NCBI GenBank assembly: GCA_963837945.1
Contig: CAWIQD010000025.1
Span: 198,131-262,130 of the forward strand
Origin: CAVUBL01 sp963837945
Lineage (GTDB): Bacteria > Acidobacteriota > Thermoanaerobaculia > Multivoradales > DATKCC01
Reading direction: 5' to 3'
Length of the DNA: 64,000 nucleotides
This document shows positions 31,929-41,207 of this stretch, one piece after another; the stretch's first letter is position 1; every line of letters starts with the position of its first letter. The position numbers and the translations under genes are program-made. Under the pieces are notes generated by a model. It worked only from the letters and a program-made list of their open reading frames with translations, had not been told where the DNA came from and made no database searches.

Positions 31929-34663
31929 GACCTCCCGACGTTTCGACCACCCGCCCCCGGTCCAGGCGCAGGTGCCTCCATCGTCGGGGCGACCGGAGCC
32001 CTTCCAGCTCCCGCTCCTCCGCCAGCAGGAGCTCCGCGTAGCGCGATCCCGGCAGACCCTCGAGCTTCCCGTGGATTGCCCTGCTCCACGATGCGACCCG
32101 AGTCGAGCACGAGCACGCGGTCGAAGCTCAGGGTCTCGTGAAGATCGTGGGTGATGCAGATCAGGGTCGCCCCCCGCCACCAGTCGCGGGCCTGCCGCAG
32201 GAGTCTGCGCCGTAGGACCCGGTCGAGCCCGCGGAAGGCCTCGTCGAGGATCACGAGGCGAGCCCGTGAACGAAGCAGGCTCCGCCCCAGCCGCACGCGC
32301 TGCCCTTCGCCTCCCGAGACGAGGGCGCCCCCTTCTCCCAGCAGGGTCGCCATCCCGTCGGGAAGCCCCTCGATGACCGCGGCGAGCTCGGCCCGCTGGA
32401 GACAGGCCCCGATCGCCGCCTCGGCCCCTGGGGGTGCGCCATAGAGCAGGTTTGCCAGGAGGGAGCGGTTCCAGAGCTGCACCGAGGGATCGACCCACGC
32501 CGTTTCGCGCCGCAGCCGGTCGAGGTGGTCCTCGCCCAGATCCCGGCCGTCGATCCGCAGCCGGCCCGCGTCGGGCGGGTGCCAGCCGAGGAGTAGACCC
32601 ACCAGGCTGGACTTGCCGGCGCCCGAAGCGCCGACGACCGCCACATGTTGTCCCGCCGAAATCTGGAGATCGAGATCCTCCAGGATCGTGTGCCCGGCGG
32701 CGACGACCCGAAGGCCCTCAAGCTCGATGGAGACCCCGCTCGCCGCCTCCTCCGCAACCTCGGACGAGTCCGTGGCCGACCGCCCGCCGTCCTCCTCGGC
32801 TCCGGACGAGATCGGCTCGAGGAGGCGCCTGGCGACGTTGCGCAGAAGGGGGACCTGACGGGCCGAGATCGAGAGCTCCATGCCCAGATTCGGCAGCAGG
32901 AGCGCCCAGTAGGTCAACAAGAGGATCCCGGTGGGTGCGCCCCCCGCCGCGACGTAACGAAACACCAGCCAGACGGCGAAGCCGTAGCCAGCGGTGGCGG
33001 TCAGCCAGTCGAGATGGAGGGCGGCGCGCTCGAACCGATTCGCTCCTCGAACCCACTCCGTGAGCAGACCCTCGTGTTCCCGTTGCACGGCGCGTTCCGC
33101 ACCGTGGCTGCGCACCGGGACGATTCCGAGGAGCGAATCCAGGTAGAAGCGACCCAGGGCCCCGGCGTGGTCACGGACCCGCAGGTCGCGTTCCCCGAGG
33201 ATCGGTTGAGCCGCCAGGGGAAGTCCCACCGCCACCGCTGCCGCGGCGAACGCGACGGCGGCGCTTGCCGGGTCGAGAAGACTGACCCCGACCGCCACGA
33301 ACGCCACTTGGGCGAAGGTGCGAAGGACCCGAGCGCCGACCTCCGGAGCGTCGTGCAGCCTGTGGACGCTATGGCACCGCTCGGCGAGGTCGGAGCTCAG
33401 CCGACTCCGAAAGTAGCGATCGGGCTGAGCGGCCGTGGCGAGCAGGAACTTGCGCCGGAGCAGGGTCTCGATTCTCCGGCTGATCTGGAGCGTACCGCCG
33501 AACAGCGGGACCTCCAGGAGAAGCAAGAGGACCAGGAAGACCAGGAGGGCTCCCGCAGCAAGGAGGCGCTGCTCACGCAGGGCGAGCTTCGACGCGAGGT
33601 CGAGGAAGCCCCGGAAGATCAGGGCCTCGAGCACCGTCAACGCCGCGGCCATCAGCACCGCCGAGCCGATGGCGGCCGGAGCGAAGAGGCCCGGCTCCAG
33701 GGCCAGGTTCCACAGGGACCGCAGAGGCCGACTCCTGGGGCGATCGAGGGCAGCGGCGAGCTCTGGCGAAGGAACCGCCGCTGCCTCGTCGCGCTGGTCC
33801 ACGCCGCGGCCCACCTTGCGACACTTGCCTCTGGCTCGTACGAGCACGGCGCCCCGGAGCTCGACGCCGACGGCTTCGTAGGGTGCGCCGGCCGGGGCCG
33901 GTGGAATCTCGCGAACGGACCAGTAGCGGGAGGGGATGGACTCCGCGACGGCCCCGTCTGCCAGCGAGGCGCTCCGGAGACTCTCCCGTATCAGAGCGCC
34001 CGCCTCCGCGCCGCTCCGCAGCCCCTTTGCACGGATCAGCGCCGCGGCCATTCGGGCCGCCGCATCGAGAGCTGCCAAGCCTCGCCAGCCGGGATCGGCG
34101 AGAGCTTCGTCCAGAAGGCGATTCGCCACATCGCCGCCGAGCCCCAGCTTGGTGAGCCTGGCCCCGAGGACGACGATGGCTTCCTCCGAGCTGGCCCAGT
34201 CTCTCCACGCTTCCGCCGATACCCGGAGCGAGTGGACGTAGGTCTCCGCCAAGAGCCGGTCGGCTCTCAGCCAGCGGCGCCCGGTCGCCGGGTCCATCAC
34301 CTGAACCCAGGAGCCGTAGCGATTCCAGACCACCAGGAAATGGGTCGCGCCGATGGGGTTGCGCACCACGAGAATGGCCGGCAGGGCCATGGCCTCCGGA
34401 AGCAGAACCCAGTCCGGCGGCAACATGATCTGCTCGGCCTGGAGGCCGAGTTGGCAAGCGACCGCCTCGAGGGCGTCGATGGAAGTGCCGTCGACACCGG
34501 TCTGGCACGCTTCCCGCAGGCGGTCGTAACTCACGGGAATCGAGAATCCCTCGGCGAGACAACTGAGGGTGGCCGGGCCGCAGTCCATCGCGGAGCTCTG
34601 CACCACCTCGGGTGCGAAGCACCGCGCGCCGGAACAGGGGCGCAAGCTGAGGCGCCCCTTCAT
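31925..34663 (-). CDS. C39-peptidase-containing ABC exporter (PCAT)
   Basis: 912 residues from ATG 34663, which forms ATGA with the HlyD stop; ATG 34693 is an alternative start. The N-terminal C39 domain has oxyanion Gln22 and catalytic Cys28 (VVQSSAMDCGPATL), His in GATHFLVVWNRYG and Asp in VMDPATG, so the peptidase looks intact. About 200 residues of linker follow, then a six-helix membrane domain and an ATPase with Walker A GASGAGKSS, signature VSGGEGQRV and Walker B RLVILDEAF. Such proteins cut leader peptides after GG/GA-type sites while exporting the product. Nearby substrates are the 19-residue peptides. Confidence 0.85.
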   Translation of the reverse strand: MKGRLSLRPCSGARCFAPEVVQSSAMDCGPATLSCLAEGFSIPVSYDRLREACQTGVDGTSIDALEAVACQLGLQAEQIMLPPDWVLLPEAMALPAILVVRNPIGATHFLVVWNRYGSWVQVMDPATGRRWLRADRLLAETYVHSLRVSAEAWRDWASSEEAIVVLGARLTKLGLGGDVANRLLDEALADPGWRGLAALDAAARMAAALIRAKGLRSGAEAGALIRESLRSASLADGAVAESIPSRYWSVREIPPAPAGAPYEAVGVELRGAVLVRARGKCRKVGRGVDQRDEAAAVPSPELAAALDRPRSRPLRSLWNLALEPGLFAPAAIGSAVLMAAALTVLEALIFRGFLDLASKLALREQRLLAAGALLVFLVLLLLLEVPLFGGTLQISRRIETLLRRKFLLATAAQPDRYFRSRLSSDLAERCHSVHRLHDAPEVGARVLRTFAQVAFVAVGVSLLDPASAAVAFAAAAVAVGLPLAAQPILGERDLRVRDHAGALGRFYLDSLLGIVPVRSHGAERAVQREHEGLLTEWVRGANRFERAALHLDWLTATAGYGFAVWLVFRYVAAGGAPTGILLLTYWALLLPNLGMELSISARQVPLLRNVARRLLEPISSGAEEDGGRSATDSSEVAEEAASGVSIELEGLRVVAAGHTILEDLDLQISAGQHVAVVGASGAGKSSLVGLLLGWHPPDAGRLRIDGRDLGEDHLDRLRRETAWVDPSVQLWNRSLLANLLYGAPPGAEAAIGACLQRAELAAVIEGLPDGMATLLGEGGALVSGGEGQRVRLGRSLLRSRARLVILDEAFRGLDRVLRRRLLRQARDWWRGATLICITHDLHETLSFDRVLVLDSGRIVEQGNPREARGSAGIALRGAPAGGGAGAGRAPVAPTMEAPAPGPGAGGRNVGRS

Positions 34664-35850
34664 GAACCGTTGAATCCAGGCGAGACAAGCCAACCGAAGG
34701 ATCGGAAGAGCACGCCCGCGGGTGAAGACTCTTCCACGCGAACGGCTACGCTTCCCGGCAGTCCGTGCCGAAGGGGGATGCGGCGGTTCGCTTGTGGCAG
34801 CAGGTCGAGCACGACGACCACCTTGCCGTCACGCAGCTCTCCCGCCACCGTCCGGACTCTGGCTCGCAGGACACCGAACTCGGTCCAGGGGAACCCGTCG
34901 AGACGAATCTCCGCCGGCTGGCCGGGCCGGATGCGGCCAAGCGCCGCCGATGCGTCGAAGCGGGCCACCGCTTGCAGCCGAGCCTCAGGAATGAGGGTCA
35001 CCAGCGGCTCGCCCGCTTTCACCACGGCTCCCCGGCCGAGCCGCGTTACCTCGACGACGGTTCCCGCGACCGGTGCGCGCACGCTCTGCCGGCGAAGGGT
35101 TTCGCGAGTGCGCTCTACGGTGGCAGTCGAGGAATCGATCAAGCCCCGGAGCTCGACGATCTCCCGCTCCAAGGAGCGAAGGGCTGCGCGGCGATCCGAG
35201 GAGTCGCGCTGCCACTCCGCGCGGGTCCTCTCCTCGGCCAGTGTGAGCTCCTCGGCCTGAGCGCGCGCCGTCCCGGCCGCCGCTTTGGCACGCTCGAGCT
35301 CCTGGTCCGATACCAGGCCATCCGCGTGAAGGTGCACGGCCCGGCGAGCCTCCGATGCCGCGGCCTCGGCCGCCACCTCGGAACCTCGACGGCGTGCTTC
35401 AGCTTCGCGAATCCGCAACGCTGCCGCGTCGTCGGCCCTGGCGAGAGCCGCGGCGAGATCCTCCCGTTCCGAATGGCGCGCCTCGATCTGACTCGATAGT
35501 GAGCGAAGCCCAGCCACGGCCCCATTGAGCTCGGCTTGCTCGATTCCTGAACGGAGATCTACGAGCGGCTTGCCCGCCGACACTGTCGCGCCCACGGAGA
35601 CGTGCACCGCCGCGAGAACACCGTCGACAGGAGCGCCAAGATGATACGTGCGGCCCCCGACCTCCAGGCGGCCATCGTCGCTGGTCACGAACACAGGTAC
35701 CTCGGCGCGGACGAACCAGGCGAGCCAGACGCCCAGGAGCGCCGCAACGCCCAGGAGCAGGAGCACAATCCGGTTCGGCCGTTCCCCGCGTAGAGACCTC
35801 AGCGTTCTGCCGAACGGCTGGGAGGTCTCGTGCCTTCCTGCGGGTTCCAC
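34660..35850 (-). CDS. HlyD-family membrane fusion protein
   Basis: 396 residues from a GTG at 35850 that shares its G with the J-domain gene's stop codon (TAGTG). One membrane segment (IVLLLLGVAALLGVWLAWFV, about residues 22-41), a lipoyl-like half (GAPVDGVLAAVHVSVGATVS), a long coiled coil (about residues 110-220, Ala/Glu/Arg-rich) and the second half (SVRAPVAGTVVEVTRLGRGA, then the beta-barrel). It would link the ABC exporter to an outer-membrane channel. No TolC gene is in the window. Confidence 0.85.
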   Translation of the reverse strand: MEPAGRHETSQPFGRTLRSLRGERPNRIVLLLLGVAALLGVWLAWFVRAEVPVFVTSDDGRLEVGGRTYHLGAPVDGVLAAVHVSVGATVSAGKPLVDLRSGIEQAELNGAVAGLRSLSSQIEARHSEREDLAAALARADDAAALRIREAEARRRGSEVAAEAAASEARRAVHLHADGLVSDQELERAKAAAGTARAQAEELTLAEERTRAEWQRDSSDRRAALRSLEREIVELRGLIDSSTATVERTRETLRRQSVRAPVAGTVVEVTRLGRGAVVKAGEPLVTLIPEARLQAVARFDASAALGRIRPGQPAEIRLDGFPWTEFGVLRARVRTVAGELRDGKVVVVLDLLPQANRRIPLRHGLPGSVAVRVEESSPAGVLFRSFGWLVSPGFNGS

Positions 35851-36833
35851 TACAGCGGCTCTCCCGGCAGTCCCACGCGCGGATCCTGGTGCGGCAGCCG
35901 TTCGACGAGTGACCGCGCCGCCTCGTCGAGCGCCGCCGGGACCGCGATCCTCACCGTGTAGTAGTGATCCCCGGAGCGGCCATCGGGCAGGGTCACGCCC
36001 CGGCCGCGCAGCCGGAACCGCTGGCCGCCCGAGGTCCCGGCCGGCAGGCGCGCCCGCACCGGGCCGTCGATCGTCGGCACCGCCACCTCGGCGCCGAGCG
36101 CCGCCTCCGCGAAGGTGACCGGCAGGTCGGCCAAGACGTCCAGGCCGCGGCGCCTGAAGTAGGGATGGGGCCGCACGTTCACCGTCAGGAAGAGGTCGCC
36201 GCTCCCCGCCTCGCCGGGTCCCGTGTTTCCCTTGCCGGGCAGGCGCAGGCGGGTGCCCTGGTCGACGCCCTCGGGGATTCGCACCCGGAGGCGGTCGAGG
36301 TCGACCAGCCGGCCGCGCCCCGCGCAGCGTTCGCAGGGCGCGCCGGAGAGGCGCTCGCCGCTTCCGTCGCACTCGTCGCAGAAACGCTCGCGCTGGACCG
36401 AGAACGAGGTGGTGGCGCCGCGGACCGCTTCGGCGAAGTCGAGGGTGATCTCGGCCGCGAGGTCGGCGCGCCGGGGCTCCTCCGGCTCGCCGCTCGTCCA
36501 CTCGGCGTGGACCTCGAGAAACGCCTCGTAGGTGAACCGGCCCACCGGCTGGCGTGGGCGCTGCGCCGTCGGCCCGGCCGGCGGGACCGGCCCGAGGCGG
36601 CGGCCCGGATCGAGGAGACCCTCGTCGAAACGCCGCCGCCGCTCGGGATCGCCGAGGACGTGGTAGGCGTGGGCGATGGCGTCGAACCGGCGCTCGGCCT
36701 CGACGTCGCCCGGGAAGAGGTCGGGATGGTGGCGCCGGGCGAGCCGCTGGTAGGCCCTCCGGATCGCCACCGGGTCGGAGTCCCGATCGACGTCGAGCAC
36801 CTCGTAGGGATCGAAGGCGCTCGGGTTCGGCAT
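35850..36833 (-). CDS. J-domain protein (DnaJ-like) with half-sized zinc region
   Basis: 327 residues. The J domain is at residues 1-70 with the HPD motif (RRHHPDLFPGD). The Cys-rich region has only two CxxCxGxG units (CDECDGSG and CERCAGRG) instead of the four of DnaJ. C-terminal substrate-binding domains follow (RVRIPEGVDQGTRLRLPGKG). Probably a co-chaperone of DnaK. It lies 6 bp after the sugar kinase and is translationally linked to the HlyD gene. That link may be a junction where the export operon was inserted. Confidence 0.8.
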   Translation of the reverse strand: MPNPSAFDPYEVLDVDRDSDPVAIRRAYQRLARRHHPDLFPGDVEAERRFDAIAHAYHVLGDPERRRRFDEGLLDPGRRLGPVPPAGPTAQRPRQPVGRFTYEAFLEVHAEWTSGEPEEPRRADLAAEITLDFAEAVRGATTSFSVQRERFCDECDGSGERLSGAPCERCAGRGRLVDLDRLRVRIPEGVDQGTRLRLPGKGNTGPGEAGSGDLFLTVNVRPHPYFRRRGLDVLADLPVTFAEAALGAEVAVPTIDGPVRARLPAGTSGGQRFRLRGRGVTLPDGRSGDHYYTVRIAVPAALDEAARSLVERLPHQDPRVGLPGEPL

Positions 36834-36839
36834 CGATCG

Positions 36840-37844
36840 TTAGTCTACCCGCTCCACCGCCAGCCCTCGGGCGGTGGGTGAGGCCTCGAGCACGCGGGCG
36901 CCGCCGGCCTCGAGGGCGGCCGCCACAGACGCCCGGTGCTCCGGTGGGCAGAGCAGCGCGATCGAGCCGCCGCCGCCCGCGCCGCAGGCCTTGCCGCCCC
37001 AGGCGCCGGCCGCCGCCCCGCGCTCGAGGAGGTCCTCGATCTCCGGGGTGGAGACGCCGGGCGCGAGTCGCCGGCGCAGGCTCCACTCCCGGCTCATCAG
37101 CCGGCCGGTCTCGGGGAGGTCGGCCGCGTCGAGGGCCGCCGCCAGGAGGGCCGCGGCCTCCGCGATGCCGGCGAAGAGCTCCACCACCTCGGCCTCGCCG
37201 TCCAGACGCCGGCGGACCACCTGCCAGTTCTGCCCGGCCGAGAAGTGGCTCCGGCCGGTGTAGGCGATCACCAGCGAGCGGCCGAGCTCGTCGAGATCGA
37301 CCGGAAGCGGCCGCACCCGCTCGCCTCCGGGCTCCTGGAGGATCTCGAGGGCGCCGCCGAGGAGCGCCGGGTAGTGGTCCTGGATCCCGGTGGGCAAGCT
37401 CATCATCCGGGCCTCGAGGTCGCGCGCCAGGGCGGCGCGCCGCGCCACGCTCGAACGGGGCCGCTCGAAGAGCTCCTCGGCGGCCGCGATCAGGGCCACC
37501 GCGAGGGCCGAGCTGCCACCCAGCCCGGCGCCCTGGGGCGACCGGCTCGCCAGGTGGACCGCGAAGGGCGGCAGCTCGAGGCCACCGGCGATCGCGGCGA
37601 CCAGTGCGCCGGCGGGATGGCGGGCGAGCTCGGCGGCCGAGCCGGCTTCCACGACCTCGTCGCCCAGGGCCACCCGAAAGCCGCGTTCCCGGCGCTCGAG
37701 CTCGACGGTCGCCACGAGGTCGACCGCCACGTTGACGGTGCGGGCGCCGGGATGGAGGAGCCCCAGGGGCCAGATGTCGAGGGTGCCGCCCGCGAGGTCG
37801 ACCCGGCACGGCGCACGGGCGACGACCCGCGCCGGCTCACCCAC
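36840..37844 (-). CDS. GHMP-family sugar kinase (heptose-7-phosphate-kinase-like)
   Basis: 334 residues. GHMP motif 1 at RAPCRVDLAGGTLDIWP and the ATP loop SPQGAGLGGSSALAVAL; the glycine-rich C-terminal motif is GKACGAGGGGSIALL. The layout resembles D-glycero-alpha-D-manno-heptose 7-phosphate kinase (HddA) and fucokinase-like enzymes. The start overlaps the M23 gene's stop by 8 bp. A different heptose kinase is encoded at 43162, so the substrate here is uncertain. Confidence 0.75.
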   Translation of the reverse strand: MGEPARVVARAPCRVDLAGGTLDIWPLGLLHPGARTVNVAVDLVATVELERRERGFRVALGDEVVEAGSAAELARHPAGALVAAIAGGLELPPFAVHLASRSPQGAGLGGSSALAVALIAAAEELFERPRSSVARRAALARDLEARMMSLPTGIQDHYPALLGGALEILQEPGGERVRPLPVDLDELGRSLVIAYTGRSHFSAGQNWQVVRRRLDGEAEVVELFAGIAEAAALLAAALDAADLPETGRLMSREWSLRRRLAPGVSTPEIEDLLERGAAAGAWGGKACGAGGGGSIALLCPPEHRASVAAALEAGGARVLEASPTARGLAVERVD

Positions 37845-39210
37845 CCGCGGAGTGGACGCCGTCGGCCTCGGACGCCGCCGACGCCAGGCGCATCTCGCCC
37901 TCGCCGTTCACCAGGCCGGCGGGCGGCCGCCCCGTCACCAGGCTCTCGCGCAGGGCGTCGCGCCAGGCGAGGAAGGCGTCGAGATCGCTCCGGTCGAGCG
38001 CTTCGGCCGCCACCGCCTTGAGGCTCAAGGGGTCGATCCAGTGGCCGCTCTTCTGGACCCGGTAGTCGAGATGCGGCGCGGTGGCCAGGCCGGTGGCGCC
38101 GCTGTAGGCGATGACCTGGCCCTGGTTCACGCGGGCTCCGGAGCGCACCCCGCGGGCGAAGCGCGAGAGATGGAGGTAGGCGGTCACGTAGCCGTTGGCG
38201 TGGCGGATCTTCACCATGTTGCCGCTGCCGCCGCTACGGCCGGCGAAGAGCACCGTGCCGCGCGCGGTGGCGTGGACCGGGGTGCCCACCGCGGCGTGGT
38301 AGTCGACGCCGTAGTGGGGGCGGTAGACGTGGAGCACCGGGTGGAAGCGGTGGAGCGAGAAGCGGGAGGTGATGCGCGTGAAGGAGAGCGGCGAGCGGAG
38401 GAACATCTTCTGGAGCGGCCGCCCCTGGGCGTCGTAGTACGACGGGTCGTCGCCGAAGCGGTAGGCCTCGAGGGTCTGGCCACGGTTCTCGAAGGAGAGC
38501 GCCAGCACGTCGCCCACCGTCGTCGGCTGGCCCCCGACCAGGACCTCTTCGTAGAGGACCTCGAACCGGTCGCCCTGGCGCAGGTCCCGGGTGAAGTCCA
38601 GGTCCCACTGCAGCACGTCCGCCATCTTGTAGGCGAGCGCCGTGGGGGCGCCGCTGCGCGCCACCGCCTCGGTGAGCGAGCCGTCGATCGTGCCGCTCGC
38701 CAGGCGCAGGCGCCGCTCCCGCCGGTAGGTCCGGAAGCCGCTCCGCCAGCCGCCGTCGCGATCGAGGGAGACCTCCACCCGGCCCTGGTTGCCGACCTCG
38801 AGCGCGAAGCCGGTGGGCCGGGCCTCGCTCGTCAGGTAGGCCGAGAAGGTGTCGCCCGGGTGGAGCCGCCGCAGGTCGCAGTGCTCGCGGAAGGCGGCCA
38901 CCACGGCCTGGCTCTCCGCCGGCCCCAGGCCGATCTCGCCGAGCATCTGGTCCAGTGTCCGGCCGCTCTCGATCTCGATCTCCACCGGGACGGGTGCCAT
39001 CCGGGCCGAAGCCACGGCGACGGCGTCCTCGGCGGGCGTCGAAGCGAGGTTGGCGAGCTCGGCAAACGAGGCCGTGGGAGAGAGTGGGAAGGGGGATCGG
39101 GTGTAGGCGTCCAGGCGTCTGGAGGTGGTGACGAGGGAGCCGGCGACGAGGAGGAGACCGAGAGGCACTGCCCAGCGCAGCACAAGTGACACGAGCGGGC
39201 TTCGACTCAC
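37837..39210 (-). CDS. M23 family peptidoglycan endopeptidase, membrane-anchored
   Basis: 457 residues from GTG 39210, with AAAGGGGG upstream; an in-frame ATG at 39285 lacks a ribosome site. One N-terminal membrane segment, two OapA/LysM-like or M23-associated domains, then the peptidase: HYGVDYHAAVGTPVHA (zinc His and Asp) and YVTAYLHLSRF. The usual HxH third element reads APHLDYR, so the second His is Asp. Whether zinc binding is retained is open. Role: cell-wall remodelling or its activation, as for EnvC/NlpD types if inactive. Confidence 0.75.
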   Translation of the reverse strand: MSRSPLVSLVLRWAVPLGLLLVAGSLVTTSRRLDAYTRSPFPLSPTASFAELANLASTPAEDAVAVASARMAPVPVEIEIESGRTLDQMLGEIGLGPAESQAVVAAFREHCDLRRLHPGDTFSAYLTSEARPTGFALEVGNQGRVEVSLDRDGGWRSGFRTYRRERRLRLASGTIDGSLTEAVARSGAPTALAYKMADVLQWDLDFTRDLRQGDRFEVLYEEVLVGGQPTTVGDVLALSFENRGQTLEAYRFGDDPSYYDAQGRPLQKMFLRSPLSFTRITSRFSLHRFHPVLHVYRPHYGVDYHAAVGTPVHATARGTVLFAGRSGGSGNMVKIRHANGYVTAYLHLSRFARGVRSGARVNQGQVIAYSGATGLATAPHLDYRVQKSGHWIDPLSLKAVAAEALDRSDLDAFLAWRDALRESLVTGRPPAGLVNGEGEMRLASAASEADGVHSAGG

Positions 39211-39408
39211 GGTACGACCCCCTTTACCATCCGTGGACCTGTTTCCCTTCCAGCTGGAAGACTTGGTCCGCGGATGGTACCACATGCACAGGCGGATGTG
39301 CGGGTTCCGGCGCCACGTCGTGGCGCCCGGAGAGGGGCGGCGAACGGGGCGCCGCGGTGGGGTCGGAAGGGGGTCTGCGATCGGCCGAGACCGGTCGCGT
39401 GGCGGGAG

Positions 39409-39918
39409 CTACTCGATGGCGCCGGACAGCACGCTGTCCGGGTCGTCCGGGAGGCGGCCGCGGTAGGCGATCTTGCCGTCGCGAATCACCAGCAGGCCGG
39501 GCAAGGTGGTGACCGCCTTGTTCTTCGAGAAGGAGCCGTCGGCGTCGAGGTACACGGGGACCGACAGGCTCTTGCCCGTGAGGAAGGACTGGACGTCGGC
39601 CCGGTCCTCCTGGAAGTCGACCGTCGCGACCCGCGCCCGGCCTCCCCACTTGCGCTGGATGGCGTTGACCTGGTTCACGATGTCGCGGCACTTCGGCGAC
39701 CACGACGCCCAGACGACGAGGATCGTCGCACCCTGCGCGAGGTCACCCTCGCTGAGCTGGCCGCCGGTCAAGCCGGGCAGGCGGAAGTCCTGCGCCCGGA
39801 CGGGCGGCGCCAGCAAGCCGATCGCCACCAGGGCGATCGCCGCCGCCCCGATCCAGGTGCGGACGGAGGCCGGCTGCGGCGATCGCGGAGCCTTGCTTGC
39901 GTGGCGGGGCTTGGCCAT
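39409..39918 (-). CDS. TlpA-like thioredoxin-fold protein lacking the first active-site Cys
   Basis: 169 residues from ATG 39918. An N-terminal membrane/signal segment (IGAAAIALVAIGLLAPPVRA) precedes a thioredoxin fold (ILVVWASWSPKCRDIVNQV). The usual WCxxC is W-S-P-K-C, so only one active-site cysteine remains. Later TTLPGLLVIRDGKI contains the conserved cis-Pro. Probably exported to the periplasm. It cannot make the normal disulphide and may act as a peroxiredoxin-like or binding protein. It follows the anti-sigma gene on the same strand. Confidence 0.7.
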   Translation of the reverse strand: MAKPRHASKAPRSPQPASVRTWIGAAAIALVAIGLLAPPVRAQDFRLPGLTGGQLSEGDLAQGATILVVWASWSPKCRDIVNQVNAIQRKWGGRARVATVDFQEDRADVQSFLTGKSLSVPVYLDADGSFSKNKAVTTLPGLLVIRDGKIAYRGRLPDDPDSVLSGAIE

Positions 39919-39953
39919 GGAGCGATTCCCTCGGTTCGGCTCGGGCGTGGGGC

Positions 39954-40199
39954 TCAGTGCAGCCGTTCGGCCGACTGGCGATGGGGCAGGCTGGAGAGGA
40001 TGCGGATGCGCAGATGCTGGGGGGCGCACCGGCGTTGACAACCTTCGCGGACCAGGAGCAGGAGCTTGCGCGTGTAGTCGAACCGGCGGGCGCATTCGGG
40101 GCAATGGCCGGTGTGATCCCGGAACGGTGCCAGCAGCTCGTCCTCCAACTCGTTGTCGAAGAACAAGTAGAGCACTTCGTTGACCCGTTTGCAGTTCAT
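39954..40199 (-). CDS. Zinc-finger anti-sigma factor (RsrA-like)
   Basis: 81 residues. MNCKRVNEVLYLFFDNEL is followed by the HxxxCxxC motif (HTGHCPECARRFD), as in ZAS-type anti-sigma factors that bind an ECF sigma factor and release it on thiol oxidation. The ECF sigma gene lies immediately upstream (40385-41011), and the thioredoxin-like gene downstream fits a redox theme. Small and overlooked in longer readings. Confidence 0.8.
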   Translation of the reverse strand: MNCKRVNEVLYLFFDNELEDELLAPFRDHTGHCPECARRFDYTRKLLLLVREGCQRRCAPQHLRIRILSSLPHRQSAERLH

Positions 40200-40384
40200 C
40201 CTCCGCCTCCGCAATCTCGTTCGACGGCCGCTCCGGGCGCGTGGGCCTGCTGCCCTCGCTCGGACCCGGTGGTAGCCGGCGTCTTGCGCTCCGAGCGCGT
40301 CCGGCCTGCCCAGTTCAACTGCGCTGTCAAGCGTGAAATTCCACGCTCGGACGAACTGCCGGGGGACTCGGAGAGGAGGGGTTC

Positions 40385-41011
40385 CTAAGGGCGCTTGCTG
40401 CGCATCTTGGCGGGCTCTTCGCCCTTCTCGATGTAGCCGTGGTCGTGGGCGTACTCGAGCATGGCCTTCTCGAGCAGGCGCCGGCCGCGGTAGAGGCGGC
40501 TCATCACCGTGCCCACCGGCACCTCGAGGATCTCGGCGATCTCCTTGTAGGAGAAGTTCTCGAGATCGGCGAGCAGCACCACCATGCGGTAGTCGGGAGG
40601 CAGCTCGTCGATCGAACGCTGGATGTCCTCGTCGAGGACGTCCTCGAGCAGCTCCTCCTCGGGGTTCTTGATCTTCTGTCCGGCTTCCTCGCTGACCTGG
40701 CTCTCGAAGGACTCCTCGATGTCGGCGAAGTCGCTCTGGGGAGGGGCCTGTTGCTTCTTCCGATAGTTGTTGATGAAGGTGTTCTTCATGATCTTGAAGA
40801 GCCAGGCCTTGAAGTTCGTGCCCTCCTCGAACTTGTCGTAGTACTTGTACGCCTTGAGATACGCCTCCTGGACGAGATCCTCCGCATCCTCCGCGTTGCG
40901 GGTCATGCGGTAGGCGGTGTTGTACAGGGCGTCGACGAAAGGCATCGCCGCCGCCTCGAAGTCCCAGCCCTTCTTGTGGTGGTTGTTGCCGTCGTTGCCG
41001 TCGTTGCTCAT
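40385..41011 (-). CDS. ECF-type RNA polymerase sigma factor (SigR/RpoE-like)
   Basis: 208 residues from ATG 41011 (MSNDGNDGNN), GGGAG upstream. Region 2 is DALYNTAYRMTRNAEDAEDL and VQEAYLKAYKYYDKF; region 4 is FSYKEIAEILEVPVGTVMSR. The long acidic linker between them is typical of SigR-like factors. The adjacent ZAS anti-sigma gene makes a sigma/anti-sigma pair responding to thiol stress likely. Confidence 0.85.
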   Translation of the reverse strand: MSNDGNDGNNHHKKGWDFEAAAMPFVDALYNTAYRMTRNAEDAEDLVQEAYLKAYKYYDKFEEGTNFKAWLFKIMKNTFINNYRKKQQAPPQSDFADIEESFESQVSEEAGQKIKNPEEELLEDVLDEDIQRSIDELPPDYRMVVLLADLENFSYKEIAEILEVPVGTVMSRLYRGRRLLEKAMLEYAHDHGYIEKGEEPAKMRSKRP

Positions 41012-41160
41012 GCTCTGCTCCCATCGTACCTCAGCGGGCCGTCCTCTATAGATACGCACAAGGAATGCCAACCGCTTCATCCTTTTGCAAGGTCGGCTCT
41101 CCGGCCTCGGGAGTCTCGGCGGTGTCCCCTGTCGGGGACGAGGGCGCTTCGGCGGGGATC

Positions 41161-41191
41161 GATCCCGGCCCGGCGGCGCCGGGCCGGGATC
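41161..41191 (-). terminator. Strong hairpin after atpE
   Basis: Perfect 14-bp stem GATCCCGGCCCGGC/GCCGGGCCGGGATC with a 3-nt loop, 16 bp after the atpE stop. No U-tract follows. Confidence 0.6.
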
Positions 41192-41207
41192 GGAAGGGAC
41201 AGCAGGC

